A DNA stretch of 64,000 nucleotides from Hyaloraphidium curvatum. Taxonomy: Eukaryota > Monoblepharomycota > Hyaloraphidiomycetes > Hyaloraphidiales > Hyaloraphidiaceae. Made by a program: the position numbers and the translations under genes. Positions 10,763 through 23,449 of this stretch are shown in pieces. The notes below the pieces were generated by a model. That model did no database searches and was not told where the DNA came from. It saw only the letters and a list, made by a program, of their open reading frames with translations. Where the stretch lies: the NCBI GenBank assembly GCA_025558095.1, contig JAIVFI010000003.1, forward strand, positions 248,001 to 312,000, given 5' to 3'. Every line of letters begins with the position of its first letter. Position 1 is the stretch's first letter.

Positions 10763-12390
10763 ATGATGGCTTCAACAGGTCAGCTCCCTTGCAGTCATTT
10801 CCCGCCCAGCACGGCGCTGACGCGACAGGGCGCGTCGCGGGACCACTCCAGAATCGCTCAACCTCCAGAAGTGGTTGAGCGACTCCAACGAGGTCTTCAA
10901 CCTCCGCCTAGGTAATACCCACCCACTTGTCCCGCGATTGCATTCGTTTGCAGGCGGGGCGTGACGCGTCCCCTGGCAGTGTCGGCGGATGACGACCCCG
11001 AGGACCGGAGCGCGTGCTTCCGGCCGGAATTCACGTGGCTTCTCTTCGAGGAGGAGAAGATATTCGGGTACCGCGACCCGAAGATCGACGTGCGTTTCCG
11101 TGTGGGCGCGGAGGCGGGCTCGGGGCGCTGACGCGGGCCGGGCAGCTCTTCTTCGCGGCGGGGTCGCTGCGGCCCTACTTCTCCTTCACCTACGGCTCGC
11201 GGATCCCCAACACTTCGGCGGCGGAGTTCGAGCCGACGGATGTCAAGGCGGCGGTGGACGAGAAGCTGACGATCAAGGATGGTGGGGCTCCCAATGCTTG
11301 GGAGTCAATGCGGTGTAACCGACACGGGTGGCAGACTACGCAACGGACATGGACGAGTTCATGAAGGGCGTGCGGGAGGACGAGGAGAGTTTCGAGCCGA
11401 CCAAGCTCGGGGCGACGGCGGAGAAGCTGCATGAGTACACGCGGGAGCGCAAGGGCGAGCCCGGGGAGCCGCGGACGTTCGAGATCTACAAGGTGGGCCG
11501 GCGACCTCCTGATGCGCCTCCTTGAGCTCATCAGTATCGTTCGTCCGGCGCACAGTTCGACTTTGATTCGCGAAAGTTCCGCGCCTACCACCGCCGCCTG
11601 CAGACCTTCCTACCCCTCTTCATCGACGGCGCCCGCTTCATCGACGACACCGACGAGCGCTGGGAAATCTACGTCACGTTGGCCTCTTCCGCCCCTTTCC
11701 TGTTTCGTTCCCTGACCCGCATTTGTGCAGCTTCGAGCGCCGCCCCCGCCCCACCGGCCGCCCCTCCTACTCGGCCGTCGCCTACGCCACCTGCTACCCC
11801 TTCTTCTACTACCACCCCACCCCCGACAAGAAGCGCATGCGGATAAGCCAGTTCCTCGTGCTCCCGCCGCACCAGAAATCCGGCCACGGGGCGGCGCTGT
11901 ACCGCGCGCTGATGGCCTCGTTCGTCTCGCGGCCCGAGGTGGCCGAGGTGACGGTGGAGGACCCCAACGACTCGTTCACGGACGTGCGGGACGTGGCGGA
12001 CCTGAGGATGCTGGTGGACAAGGGCGCGTTCGCGGCCTGGGAGCGCGGGAAGCTGCCGACGGCGGAGCAGGCGGCGGAGCTGGGCAAGCAGGGGAAGCTG
12101 AGCGCGCGGCAGGCGCGGAGGATGGCCGAGGTGTGGGCGCTCAAGCTCACGAACCCCAAGGACGCGGGGCAGGTCAAGGCGTACAGGCTGTGGGTCAAGG
12201 GGAGGATATACCGCCAGAACAAGGTGCGTGAATGGGCGCCGCGTGGGTGGCTTCTCGCTGCTGACCGCATGCCCGCGCGGATAAGGACGTGCTGGCGACC
12301 ATGACCCTCCAGGAGCGCCGGCAAAAGGTGCACGAGGCGTACGAAGGGCTGGTGGAGCAGGACTACCGCAACATCCTCTTCCACCTTTAA
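10763..12390 (+). CDS. HAT1: type B histone acetyltransferase HAT1
   Basis: Eight exons: 10763-10778, 10852-10911, 10980-11089, 11146-11281, 11335-11492, 11556-11677, 11731-12223, 12286-12390, giving 399 residues with all phases matching. The N-terminus (MMASTESLNLQKWLSDSNEV) and FEEEKIFGYRDPKID fit the HAT1 N-domain. The GNAT core includes WEIYVTFERR, ISQFLVLPPHQKSGHGAALY (acetyl-CoA loop QKSGHGA) and VTVEDPNDSFTDVRDVADL. HAT1 acetylates newly made histone H4 on K5 and K12 before deposition, usually with an RbAp46/48-type partner (known; the partner gene is not here). Intron 2 skips a tempting internal CAG at 10953; only the acceptor at 10979 keeps the frame. It follows PHO81 by about 175 bp on the same strand. 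Confidence 0.92.
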
Positions 12391-12623
12391 TTCTATCTCC
12401 TGGTGCAAGTTACGCTCCCCCTCCGCCGCCTCCGCGAAACACGTCCCCGTCCAGCGCCTCTTGTCGTCGAAAGCAGAGCAAATTGAAGCAAGCCATCGTT
12501 CCTGTCTTTGTCCGAGAGGTATGGGAATCGTCCCCCCCGCCCTTCCGTCCCTTCACTGCGCCGGCCCCTCCTCCTCCGCGACCCCGGCGCCGAACTTTCC
12601 CCGCATGCGAGCGTCAGCACCCA

Positions 12624-14165
12624 TCACCTGTCCGCATCGCCGTCGCCACGCACCGCATCCGCGTCCGCATCTTCCGCATAGGCCCCGGCCACCTCCCCGC
12701 CGATCCGCATGCCCCCCACCATGGCCGCCAGCTCCTCCTCCCCCCCGTCGACAACCTCGTACCCCTCGTCCTCGCTCCCCGCGCTCGCCTCCGCCGACGC
12801 GCCGAGATCGCTCGGGCTGCGGGGCGCGCGCACCTCGTACCCCCCGACGCCCAGCCGCGCCCCGTCCTCGGCAAAGGCGGGGGGGTACGGCATCGGCACC
12901 GGCCACGCGTACTCGGGGACCACGGGCACCGGCAGAGGCGGGTACGGGAGGTAGAACCCGCCGGGGTAGTAGCCCCCCTCGGCCGACTGCCTGCGCCCGA
13001 AGACGCCCTGCGCGGGAACCGGGGGCCCGTGCTTCATGGCGCGGCGGCGCTGCGCCGCCGCGACCTTGAGCTTCTTCTGCGCGGGCGAGTCGGAGAAGCG
13101 GACCTGCAGGGGCGCGGTGCCGCCGGGGAGGGTGAGGCCGTTGAACTTTTCGATGGCGCGCACGGCGTCGTCGCGGGTTTCGAAGCTGCCGAGGGGGGGT
13201 GAGATGGATCGGGTGCAGGGGGTGGAGGGGGCGCACCGGATGAAGCCGACGCCGCGGGAGACGCCGGAGGAGTCGCGGAGGATCTTCTGGGAGACGATCG
13301 ACATGGGCGCAAAGAGGTCGATCAGGCCCTGTCAACCGCGGGTGAGCAAAAGCGCGAAAGGGCCCCCCCCCCCGGACCGGCGACGCACCTCCTCGGTGAG
13401 CCCGATGGGGATGTTGGAGAGGTAGATGTTTGTGCTCCCCGAGTCCTGGAGGTTCTTGAGCCTCGCCGAGAAGCTCTCCTTGGCGAACGACACCTGCAGC
13501 CCCCTCCGTGCCAGTTCCCCCATGGCCAGCCTGGCCTCGTCCTGGGTCTCGTACATGACGAACCCGTACCCTTTGCACTCGTTTGTGCGTATGTCGATGA
13601 TGGCCTTGGACGAGACGATGCGGCCGAAGCCGCGGCACATGTCGTGCAGCTGCTCGTCCGTCACCGTGGCGGACAGCCCGCGGATGTAGATGTTCGTGAT
13701 GGGCGCGTCGTCGGCGTCCGTGGGCCCCGGGGGAGGCGGGGCGGGGAGGTAGGGCAGGGCCATGTTGTACGACGGGGGGCGGTAGCCGTCCATCTTTGCG
13801 GGGCGGAGCTGCGGCGGCGCGGCGTAGAGGTAGCCGCCGGGCACGGGGGCGGGGTACACGGCGGGCGGGGGCATGCCCGCGTAGCCGGGGGGCAGCATGG
13901 GCATGGCGGGGGCCATGGCGGGGTAGCGCACGGGCGGGCGGGCGACGTAGACGGGGCGGCCGGGGAGCGGGGGGTAGGAAGCGGGGCCGTCGAAGCCGGC
14001 GTCCGCGTTTGCGTCGTCGGAGGGCGAGGAGGCGGGGGCGGCCCTCTGCAGCTGCACGTACGGCACGAACTGCGTGCCGCCGGGGGGGCCGCCCTGCGCG
14101 GGCACGACGGCAAAGTACTGCTGCGGCAGCGGCAGCGGCGCGTGCGGCTGCATGGCCGGCTGCAT
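12624..14165 (-). CDS. two-RRM RNA-binding protein, RBMS/MSSP type
   Basis: Three exons: 14165-13389, 13328-13237, 13185-12624 (476 residues). I start at the ATG of MQPAMQPHAPL; upstream codons stay open but lack an ATG nearby. A ~150-residue Pro/Gln/Tyr/Ala-rich head precedes RRM1 (ITNIYIRGL, CKGYGFVMYE) and RRM2 (TNIYLSNIPIGLTEE, spliced to GLIDLFAPM, then SRGVGF and IRFETRDDAV). The paired RRMs and the RILRDSSG-like block resemble metazoan RBMS/MSSP single-strand binding proteins. The tail is Pro/Tyr-rich, then acidic. Role inferred: mRNA or single-stranded nucleic-acid binding. It is convergent with HAT1 (about 230 bp between stops). Confidence 0.8.
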
Positions 14166-14855
14166 GGCGGCGGAGCGGGCGCCGGGATGCGCGCGGGGCC
14201 GCTTAAGGGGAGTCGGGGAGCTAAGCGGCAAAGAGGGCCCTGCCGGGATGGGGCGGAGGTGTGAGTCGGCGGCGACGTTCCCCCGCCGGGTCCAAGCGGG
14301 GCCCTATCCACCCGGGCGCCGCTTAAGGAAGGCGCTTAAAGCAGTTTAAGTGGGGTCGCGGGCGGCCGAGGAGCGTCGCGTCCGCCGAGCACCGCAGCGC
14401 GTGCGGCGCTCCGTCGGAAGCCCCGCGGCCCCCGCGGCCCCGCCCGCCGCCGCACGCTCCTCCGCGCTGCCTGTCGGACGTCTCAGCGCGCCCGCGCTGC
14501 CCGCCGCCCCGCCGGGCCCCGCACGGTGCCCCCTCCGGTGCTCGGCTCTCGCGCTACGCCCTCAGCACCGCTCGCTCCGCCCGCCCCACCGCACGCCGGC
14601 CGTCGGGACCCACCGAGTGCTGCTGGCCGGGCCCCCGCGTGCCAAACTGCCGCACCCCGCTGGCCCGAACCGCTGTTTGCGGTGGCCTTGCGTCCCGATG
14701 AGTTGAAGGGGTTCGCTGTGGTGCGTTCCTCTAGTCTGCCGCAACCAGCCCCCGTGGCTGAGCTGACTTTGAGTCGATCGACGTTTCCACGAGTTCGCGC
14801 GAACCCATGATGATCGGCACCCATCTCTATTTGGCCCTCCATCGGAAACCGCCCC
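14166..14855. other. GC-rich intergenic region
   Basis: About 690 bp between the start of the RRM gene and the stop of the aminotransferase gene, both on the minus strand. It contains very GC-rich, Pro/Arg-coding-looking sequence in several frames (14350-14700), but no conserved domain and no start-plus-splice structure I can support. It most likely holds the RRM gene promoter and leader and the aminotransferase 3' UTR. Confidence 0.4.
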
Positions 14856-16543
<1,688 letters not shown>

Positions 16544-16934
16544 TGCGGCGGGAATCGGGGGCGAATGGGGCGATAGATAAACGGCGAGCGTTTGTTTGCG
16601 GGAGGAGTTGGACGGCGTCGGCCGCTCGGAGGCGCGGCACCGTCCGTGCATCTCCACAGGCGGCTCGGAGGCGCTGTGTGCAGCAGCTCGCCAAAAGCCG
16701 ACGTCCCGAACCGTTGGATGGTTCCTCTTTCCACATCGGCGGGCCGTGGCCGCGATTCGTTGGGCATGGTCTGCGTCAGCTCCGATCATCTTCCAACGCC
16801 TCAAGACAAGACAAGAGAGCAAGAAACCAAATCAAGACTGGGGAAGATCTCGGGCGATGCTGTCCACCGGCAATCAGCCGTCCGGTAGGAACAGTCTCGC
16901 GCCGGCTTCGCCCGCCGCAGTTCTCCGCGGCGCC
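16544..16934. other. intergenic region, aminotransferase 5' side / MYND gene 3' side
   Basis: About 390 bp between the aminotransferase start (16543) and the MYND gene stop (16935), both minus strand. Open frames run through it on both strands but carry no family motif. Likely the aminotransferase promoter; nothing else seen. Confidence 0.4.
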
Positions 16935-18449
16935 TCACTTCCCTCCCTTTTTCTTTCGCTGCTGGAAGATCCTCTCCGCCTCCCCTTTCCCCAGCATGTC
17001 GTCCACCACGCGCCCCGTCACGTCGTCCATGTCCTTCATGAGCTCCACCACCCTCGACGACAGCCCTTCATCGTCGTCTTGCCGAAGAGACTTTGCATCC
17101 ACGCAGACGTCCTTGTGCCCCGCCTTCCACGCCGCGCGCAGGCACGCCTCTGAGCAGTACCTCGCGATCCTGCACCTCGCGCATCTCTTGAGGGTCTCGG
17201 CCGCGGCGGAGCACGCATCGCACCGGTCGGCCACCCTGCCCGAGGCCGCCACCCTCTCGCGGATGGCGGCGTACGTCTCGGGCCAGTCGGGACCGGCACC
17301 GGCGCCGTCCCACCGCTGGGCCGAGCCGATCGCCTGGACATAGATCCGGGCCATCTGCTTCAGCGCCGGGGAGCATCCGCGCCGCTCGGAGAGGGCGCGC
17401 AGGTGCTCGTGCGCGGCCGCGGCGGCAGGGTAGTTCTCGGTGTTGGAGTGGTCGCGCCAGGGTTTGGGGTGCTCGAGGAGGATGTTGAGGAAGGGGGCCA
17501 TGCCGTTCTGGATCTCCACCGCGAGCGCGTCCTGGTCCTGCCCGCCGAGGCTGTCAGCCCTCAGGGTACAGCAGAAGAGGGGTCCCGAGACGGCGCCGAC
17601 GCTTAGAGCATCGAGCAAGAGCACGTCTTCGGCGAGACGGCCGCGGCACGGTGCTGCCGTGGCGAGGTGGGAGATGCCGACGGCGGCGGAAACGAACATC
17701 GGATGGAAGAGATCGTTGTACCGCCTCGTTGCCTCTTCCTCGTGCGCGGGGGGCTTGCCGGTGATCTCGATGTGGAGAAGGAATTCGATCACGTAGGCAC
17801 CCCAGGCCATCCGGCGCAAGTCTTCCGAATAGTCCATCGCGATCCGGCGGTACAGCGGCAGTATGCGGGGGAGCAAGAGCACGGCGAGCTGCGCGATCAA
17901 TTCCTGCGAAAGCGGCCCCGCCGGCATGGAAGAACCGGGCGGGAAGAACTCCCGCAGCAAGGCAGCGTGTTCGGGCATGTCGGGCCGGAACAGAGCCGTG
18001 AGCAAGTCCGTGCTGCGCTTGACGGCGACGTTCACGCGATCGAGCGCGGCCGGGACGCGTCCAGGGGGCAGTGGGTCGGCCAGAAGGGCCATCAGAACGC
18101 CGTAAGGCTTTGCAGCATCGGCTGCAGCGCGCACGACGGCGGCAAGGAATCCAGACGCGTCGAACGCCTCCCAGCCGGGGGCGCAGAACCGCGGCACGGC
18201 GTTGGGCGGGAACGGCGAGTCGTCGACGCGCACGGCGACGGGCTTCTTTCGCGCGGGGTCCGCCACTTTGGCCCGCAACATCGCCCGCGGCGCCTCGGCG
18301 GCCATGGCGAAGGCGCGGCCGAGCTCGGCGGTGGCGGGGATCGCCCCGCCCTCCGTATTGAGCCCGCGCATGGCCTCCAGCGCCGCCGCCACGGCATCAA
18401 GTGTCTCATCGTGCGGCTCCTGCGTATCGCGTCGCTGGCGCGGCGGCAT
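16935..18449 (-). CDS. MYND zinc-finger protein
   Basis: An intronless frame of about 504 codons from the ATG at 18449 (MPPRQRRDTQEPHDE). The first ~400 residues are Ala/Leu-rich and probably alpha-helical, with no named domain. Near residues 430-470 is a complete MYND finger: CDAC, eight residues, CARC, then RYCSEACLRAAWKAGHKDVC, supplying the seven Cys and one His ligands. The C-terminus is charged (RIFQQRKKKGGK). MYND fingers bind Pro-rich partner motifs and often sit in transcriptional regulators (known). It lacks a SET domain, so it is not a SMYD methyltransferase. Specific role unknown. Confidence 0.75.
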   Translation of the reverse strand: MPPRQRRDTQEPHDETLDAVAAALEAMRGLNTEGGAIPATAELGRAFAMAAEAPRAMLRAKVADPARKKPVAVRVDDSPFPPNAVPRFCAPGWEAFDASGFLAAVVRAAADAAKPYGVLMALLADPLPPGRVPAALDRVNVAVKRSTDLLTALFRPDMPEHAALLREFFPPGSSMPAGPLSQELIAQLAVLLLPRILPLYRRIAMDYSEDLRRMAWGAYVIEFLLHIEITGKPPAHEEEATRRYNDLFHPMFVSAAVGISHLATAAPCRGRLAEDVLLLDALSVGAVSGPLFCCTLRADSLGGQDQDALAVEIQNGMAPFLNILLEHPKPWRDHSNTENYPAAAAAHEHLRALSERRGCSPALKQMARIYVQAIGSAQRWDGAGAGPDWPETYAAIRERVAASGRVADRCDACSAAAETLKRCARCRIARYCSEACLRAAWKAGHKDVCVDAKSLRQDDDEGLSSRVVELMKDMDDVTGRVVDDMLGKGEAERIFQQRKKKGGK

Positions 18450-18608
18450 GGCTGCGCGGTGTTCGGAGGTGTTCGAACCCCAGCCAACAACCGCCGTCAC
18501 ACGTGGGACGCCCGAGTCAGAAAACCATGATCACCTCGGTCCAGATGGATGTTCGGAGTTTCGCAATAGGGTAGCGCTGTGTCAGAAGCCCACTCTCTCC
18601 CGGCCGGC

Positions 18609-18893
18609 CCCCGCAAGATCCAGCGCTTCATGTCGCAGCCCTTCACCACCGCCCAGGTCTTCACCGGCTACGAGGGCAAGTTCGTCTCTCTGCCCGACAC
18701 CATCAAGTCCTTCAAGGAGATCCTCGAGGGCAAGTGGGACCAGTGGGTTGATTTCGCACCTGCCGTGCCCGGACGTCGCTGATCGGTCCGCTGCGCCCCC
18801 AGCCTGCCCGAGGCCGCGTTCTACATGGTCGGGGACATCCAGGACGTCGTGAAGAAAGCTGAGCAAATTGCGAGAGAGATGGGGTCCGGATAG
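18609..18893 (+). pseudogene. ATP2 3'-end fragment
   Basis: Encodes the C-terminus of F1 beta: [20 protein letters not shown], then [20 protein letters not shown], a retained intron-like stretch (18739-18798) identical in layout to the last ATP2 intron, then LPEAAFYMVGDIQDVVKKAE and the stop at 18891-18893. Everything upstream of the RARKIQRF block is missing; the left boundary at about 18609 falls inside an exon. It cannot make a functional beta subunit because the whole nucleotide-binding domain is absent. Confidence 0.85.
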
Positions 18894-18969
18894 GTTGCGA
18901 CGACGCAATAAAGGCGATGATCACTTTGAGTTGCAATTGGGCAATCACCGGCATCCACTTCAACCGAGC

Positions 18970-19384
18970 TCCTCCCAAAGATCTATGGCGTCGAAAGCCC
19001 TGCGATCCTGCAGCGTCTCGCTCTCTAAATCTTCTCGTCGTCGGACTCGAGCAGTTCGATAACGGCGCTCTCTTCCTTGGTGGTCGAGGCGGCGCTGCCA
19101 GATCAACCTATCCTTTTCCTTCTTGTCGAGCTTGCCCCAAGCTTCCCGGATCAACTTGGTATGGAAACCTGTAAGCGATCGAGGTTACTGGTGCGTAGAG
19201 CAAAGGCTACGAGACCTACCCATAGCTCCGGGCTTGTCGCTCCACTCCGGGTGGAGGCGCCGCTGGTCCCGAAGTGCGGCGGCGAAGAATGGAGGAGTGC
19301 GCGATTTCCACACTCGAGGCCCTTGACGCTGTCCAGCGCGGGAAGTTTTCTATACGGCTCGGACTGCTTGACGATCTGCATGTG
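18970..19384 (-). pseudogene. truncated HMG-box gene copy
   Basis: Minus-strand copy of the HMG-box gene at 26724-27222. It keeps the leader peptide (QIVKQSEPYRKLPALDSVKG), the LHPEWSDKP box and the helix IREAWGKLDKKEKDRLIWQR. A 140-bp deletion removes the end of exon 1, intron 1 and the start of exon 2, which breaks the frame into the box. The helix-3 region is open here (DRLIWQRR), unlike in the other copy. Confidence 0.6.
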
Positions 19385-19774
19385 GTTGGGGCGTCGTGGC
19401 AGGAGGGGAAAAGCGAATCGAGGCGATCTCTACTCTGGCGGGGCGGGCCGGCCGGGGCCGGTGGCGCGCGGGTCCGCCCGATCGCTGGGTCCGGCTTCGT
19501 CACTGCATGGCGCGACACTGCCCATTTTTAAATCAGCGTCGATCGGCAAGAGCTTGGGGTTGATGGACCGACGAGCGCGGTTGGCCGTCACCACCGCCGT
19601 CCCCGCGACACCTCCAAAGCACAACTCGCCAGACCCTTTCCGGCATCCGGGCCAATGACGTGCTGCAGACGTGCATTCGGAAAAGCCACTACATTCCCCA
19701 TCGACGACGTGCGGCGATTGCGCCCGACCAAGCTTGAAAGATGTAACAATGTCCTCAGACGCCGCGATTTTTCA

Positions 19775-22025
19775 TCAACACAGGCCGCCCGGGGCGGCGT
19801 AACGGGTCCAGAACGCCGTGTTGGCCCTCCGAACCACGGCGGGGTCCAAGAAGCTCCTCGCAAAGAGGTAGAACCTGTACACGTCGTCGAAGTTGGTGGC
19901 CAGCCCGATGCTGATACGGATCATGGCGAACGGTCCCTTGGGTAGGGCCAGGCACGTCTCGCCAAACATCATCTCCGGGTTCACAGTCCACTCTTCGAGC
20001 CCCAGGGCGGCCGTGGAGCATCCAGGATTGCAGAAGCAACCTACGCGCACATTGACATTTTCCCGGTTCGCTTCTTGCTCGATAACCTTCGCGTGGATGT
20101 CGTTGCCGTCGGCGTCCACAAAGTTGGCCACGACGGTGCCGCCCCTCATCTTTGTGTGGTGCGGCCCGTAGATTATCGCGAGCTGCTTGCCGTTGGGGTG
20201 TTTGATCGACAGCAGCGCCTCGATCAGCCACCCCGTCAGGATCGAGACCAGTGACGTGATGCTCTCGATCCCGATCCGGTCGATGTAGCGGAGGCCGATC
20301 TCGACGGCGGGGATGTTGAGGTAGTTGACCGTCCCGTCCTCGAACCGCGGGTGCCCATCCGCCAGCCAGAAGTGGCCGCCGTCGTGTACGGTCACCGCGC
20401 GGACCGTGCCCCCCATGAAACCCGGGCGTTCCAGGAGCGAATAGGCATCCTTGCGGATGAGCAGGCAGCCCAAACCGGTGGGGAAGCCGAAGATCTTGTA
20501 GAATGAAACCGGGGCAAAGTGCGGCTTGTAGACGGAAAGGTCCAGGCGCGACGAGGGCACGTAGGCGGCCACATCGCAGAGCACGATCCATCCCAGATCC
20601 TGTGCCATCTTGATGTAGTCGAGCGAATGCTTGACGCCCGACACGTTGCTCTGGGCGGGGTACGCAAACAGGTGTGGTCCGGGCCCCGCGGTCTTGATCG
20701 CTTCCAGCTTCTCCTTCAATATCGCCTCGTCCATCCGGAGCTCGGGGCGGAAGATGGGCACCACGTCGACCTTGGCGCCCTTGCCGCGCGCCCACTCGCG
20801 GATCCCGACCACGCTGTTGTGATCATCCATCGAGTAGAGGTAGGTCGAGTCCTTGGTGAAGACGAAGTTGTCGGCGACGATCTTGCAGGCGTTGCTCGCG
20901 TTCTGGGTAAAGATGACGTCGTACTCGTCGCGGCTGGCGCGGAAAAAGTCGAGCACGGCTTCGCGGGCGTGCTTGTCGAGGAAAGCGGCGGCGAGCGAGG
21001 CCGGGCAGGCCGAGTGCGGGTTGCCCAGGACGTTCTCGCGCAAGAGGAGCAGCAGCGCGTCGAGCTGGGAGCGGGCCGGAAGACCGCCGGCCGTGTAATC
21101 CAGGTAGACAGCCTGGGTCTTGTCGAGCGTGGGGTACTCGGTCGGGCGGAGGTCGCGCAGCCGCTTGACGGGCTCCGAGTTCCACTCGGGGTTCTTGGCG
21201 ACGAATTCCGCGTACATGGCGTCCCGCCCGGCGATGTAGGCCGGATCGGTCAGCTGCGGCACGGCTGCGATGACGAGCGCGGTCATAGAGCGGATCAGTG
21301 CCACGCATGCGACGAAACAGGAGCGCGACTCACATCGGCTCCTCTGCACCTCGTTCTCGGATCGGTCATCCGTGAAAGCGTCCAGCATCTCCTTGTCCGC
21401 CAGCATTTTCTGGTTCGTCCACATGGCCTTGTTGAAGAAAGGATGCTTGAATGTGAGGCCGACTTCATCTTCGTCGTCCTCGGCCCGCTTCTTTTCCATC
21501 TCGTCCAGGTCATTCATGAACCTGGCGTGCCACTTTGCAAAGAGCTCGTTCGTCCACTCGCTCATGTCACCGTGCGCATCGTGGCTGTCCCCGGCGATCT
21601 GGAAGTCGGTCAGGGCGGTGCGCACGCCCTGCTCGAGCGTGACCGCGGTCTGGTTGATCGGGATGAAAGCCATGTCCTTCATTTCCGCCGGCAGGTTGTT
21701 GGCCGTGCCGACACGCTTCGAGACCGGGGCAGCGCGCGCCGACACCGCCTCGGAACGCGGCTTGGCCAGCGGGGTCACGATCTGGGTCCACATGGAATCC
21801 AAGTTGTCCTCGGGGCGTTTGTCGGGGGCGACGCGGCCGGTCGTCCGCATCCCGCGGAAGCTGGCGAAGAGGCCGGGCTTCGGGGCGGGCACGGGCTTGG
21901 CGACCTGCACCATCTTGCAGACGCCGTTGTGGCACTCGATCTTGAACTCGGGCTCGTCCTCGGCAGGCACCTCCTCGCCGCCGCCCACCACCGTCTCCAG
22001 CGGCGTCGCGAACATGCGGTACATC
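19775..22025 (-). CDS. class V PLP-dependent aminotransferase with long N-terminal extension
   Basis: The frame stays open from about 22228 to the stop at 19775. I place the start at the ATG at 22025 (MYRMFATPLETVVGG), but coding-like sequence just upstream (YSRDEVLGVYARWLPQ) after a possible acceptor (22110 region) may belong to it. About 240 residues of unrecognised, partly acidic sequence precede an in-frame 66-nt intron (about 21332-21267), then a class V fold: QAVYLDYTAGGLP, QNASNACKIVADNF, DDHNSVVGIREWA, FAYPAQSNVSG, and the PLP lysine in SFYKIFGFPTGLGCLL. RVGCFCNPGCS supplies a Cys-rich loop as in molybdenum-cofactor sulfurases and related proteins. It lacks a recognisable MOSC domain, so a sulfurase role is unproven. 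Confidence 0.75.
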
Positions 22026-22091
22026 TGGGGAAGCCAGCGCGCGTAGACTCCGAGCACTTCGTCGCGAGAGTACGGTCTGATGGTGGTGTCG

Positions 22092-22703
22092 TCAGCGGAC
22101 CAGAGGCCGGAAGCAGACCGAACCGCGAACAAACCTCTGATAGTCGCGATACATCGAGGCAGGCAACAGCTTGAACCGAACGAGAATCTCGGAGTAAATG
22201 AGGCAGGCAAAGCAGATGCTAAACACACAGTCCGAGATCAGGGCAAACATGAGTATCAGGAGCGGCACCGGCGGCGACGAGGGGCCTGGAGGGAGCAACG
22301 CCGAGAGGATCGTCTGCAGCGCGAGCAGAAAAACGCAAATGGCCATGGAGAAGCGCTTGGGGGCACCGGGGCAGGGCTTGAAAGGCAGGTACAGTGCGAT
22401 CACGCGAGCGACCACGTAGACCGGATGCGCCCCTGGGCCGGTGAAGAACACCGTCAAACAGAGCATGGTCTGAATCAATGCAAGTGCCCATGGGGACCAA
22501 AACGGCTGCGTCTGAAAGCAGGCGACGAGCGTCGGTATCGAAAAGAGCAGGTTCATCGATGCCACGACGCGGAACTCGGCTGTGTTGCCGACGCGCGGCC
22601 ATCCAATGGCGGGGGGCACGGTGATTGCTGGGAGCACGAGCGACACGCCGTTCGCAGGCAGGCGCCGCGTGGACGAGAGGCTCTCGACGTCTCCGCCGGC
22701 CAT
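22092..22703 (-). CDS. small multi-pass membrane protein, unknown
   Basis: An intronless 203-codon frame from the ATG at 22703. About five hydrophobic segments are visible: SMNLLFSIPTLVACF, WALALIQTMLCLTVFF, VYVVARVIALYLPF, MAICVFLLALQTILSALL, and VPLLILMFALISDCVFSICF. The C-terminus is basic (MYRDYQRFVRG). I do not recognise the family. Its stop lies about 66 bp upstream of the proposed start of the aminotransferase on the same strand, so its 3' UTR overlaps that gene's promoter or first exon. Confidence 0.6.
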   Translation of the reverse strand: MAGGDVESLSSTRRLPANGVSLVLPAITVPPAIGWPRVGNTAEFRVVASMNLLFSIPTLVACFQTQPFWSPWALALIQTMLCLTVFFTGPGAHPVYVVARVIALYLPFKPCPGAPKRFSMAICVFLLALQTILSALLPPGPSSPPVPLLILMFALISDCVFSICFACLIYSEILVRFKLLPASMYRDYQRFVRGSVCFRPLVR

Positions 22704-23449
22704 GTTGTGGCGACGCGGGGGACAGCGCGGCCGCGGCGACTCGGGCTTGCGCTCGGTCGGAACCTCGCGCTCGCTATTCGCAGAAAGGGTCCAGACCCGG
22801 CGCGAGGAGGCGGACGGCAGGCGTGGCCGCGGCGACTTGGGCTGGCGGTCGGGTCGTCACGTATTCGCAGGAGCCTGGACCCGATGACGCCTGAACTGCA
22901 CAGCCCGATCGAAAGCCAAAGAAACACGGGCCGGCGGAACATAGTTCCGGAAAACAATGGGTGAGCGGAATGTATTATCCCTGCTTCATGCGACTGCTGT
23001 GTAGGGTACCTTGGGTATTGCAGGCGACACAGACGCGATCGGGCGGCATCGCGGGGCGAGCGCAACGGCAGCGGGGCGTGCATCTACGACGGCAGCAGCA
23101 GGTTCTGCGCGCGGGATCTGCGGCCTATTCAAGCAATTGGGCTCGTGCACGTTTGCTTGCTTTGCCATCAAGGCTCAAAATTGGTCGAGTCGAGCGGCGC
23201 CGCCCTGGCGTGAGCTCGATTGCGGTGCGGCACTGTGTTCTCTCCTCTTCGGAAACGCTCGACCGGACAGAACGTCGACTGTATTCAAAGCAAAAGACTT
23301 TGATTGCCCAGACAGACTGTACAGGATGCTAAAGTCAATCCAAAAGCACCGTCAAAGTGCAAGACCATTCCTTGCAACAGCCAAAAGATTGTCTTCGCCC
23401 TTAAGTCCTTCCTGACCGATGAGCCCTGCGAGTGCTCGATTCAGAAACT
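22704..23449. other. intergenic region without recognisable genes
   Basis: About 745 bp between the start of the membrane protein gene and the stop of the TRAF-like gene. Short open frames exist on both strands but show no domain, and splice joins cannot be supported. No RNA gene or repeat seen. Confidence 0.4.

Larger units (their letters stand above)
18609..19655. repeat. inverted segmental duplication, copy A (degraded)
   Basis: This block is the reverse complement of 26450-27652 with scattered substitutions. It carries the last two exons of ATP2, the ATP2 3' flank including AATAAA at 18907-18912, the HMG-box gene in reverse, and the first ~35 codons of the gene found at 25220-26526. Relative to copy B it lacks 140 bp (26819-26958 of copy B, lost between short TTC matches at about 19290). 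Copy B adjoins the complete ATP2 gene, so copy A is the derived one (inference). Confidence 0.85.

Noticed and set aside
10912-10953. Shorter HAT1 intron ending at the first CAG
   Set aside because: It shifts the frame and gives a stop; the acceptor at 10979 gives NLRLVSADDDPEDRS in frame.
14350-14706. GC-rich open frame between the RRM gene and the aminotransferase
   Set aside because: Pro/Arg/Ala low-complexity in several frames at once, with no domain; expected by chance at this GC content.
20519-22174. 551-codon plus-strand open frame
   Set aside because: Antisense to the class V aminotransferase, whose minus-strand frame carries all the family motifs; the plus frame is Arg/Val/Gly-rich without any domain, a GC-content shadow.
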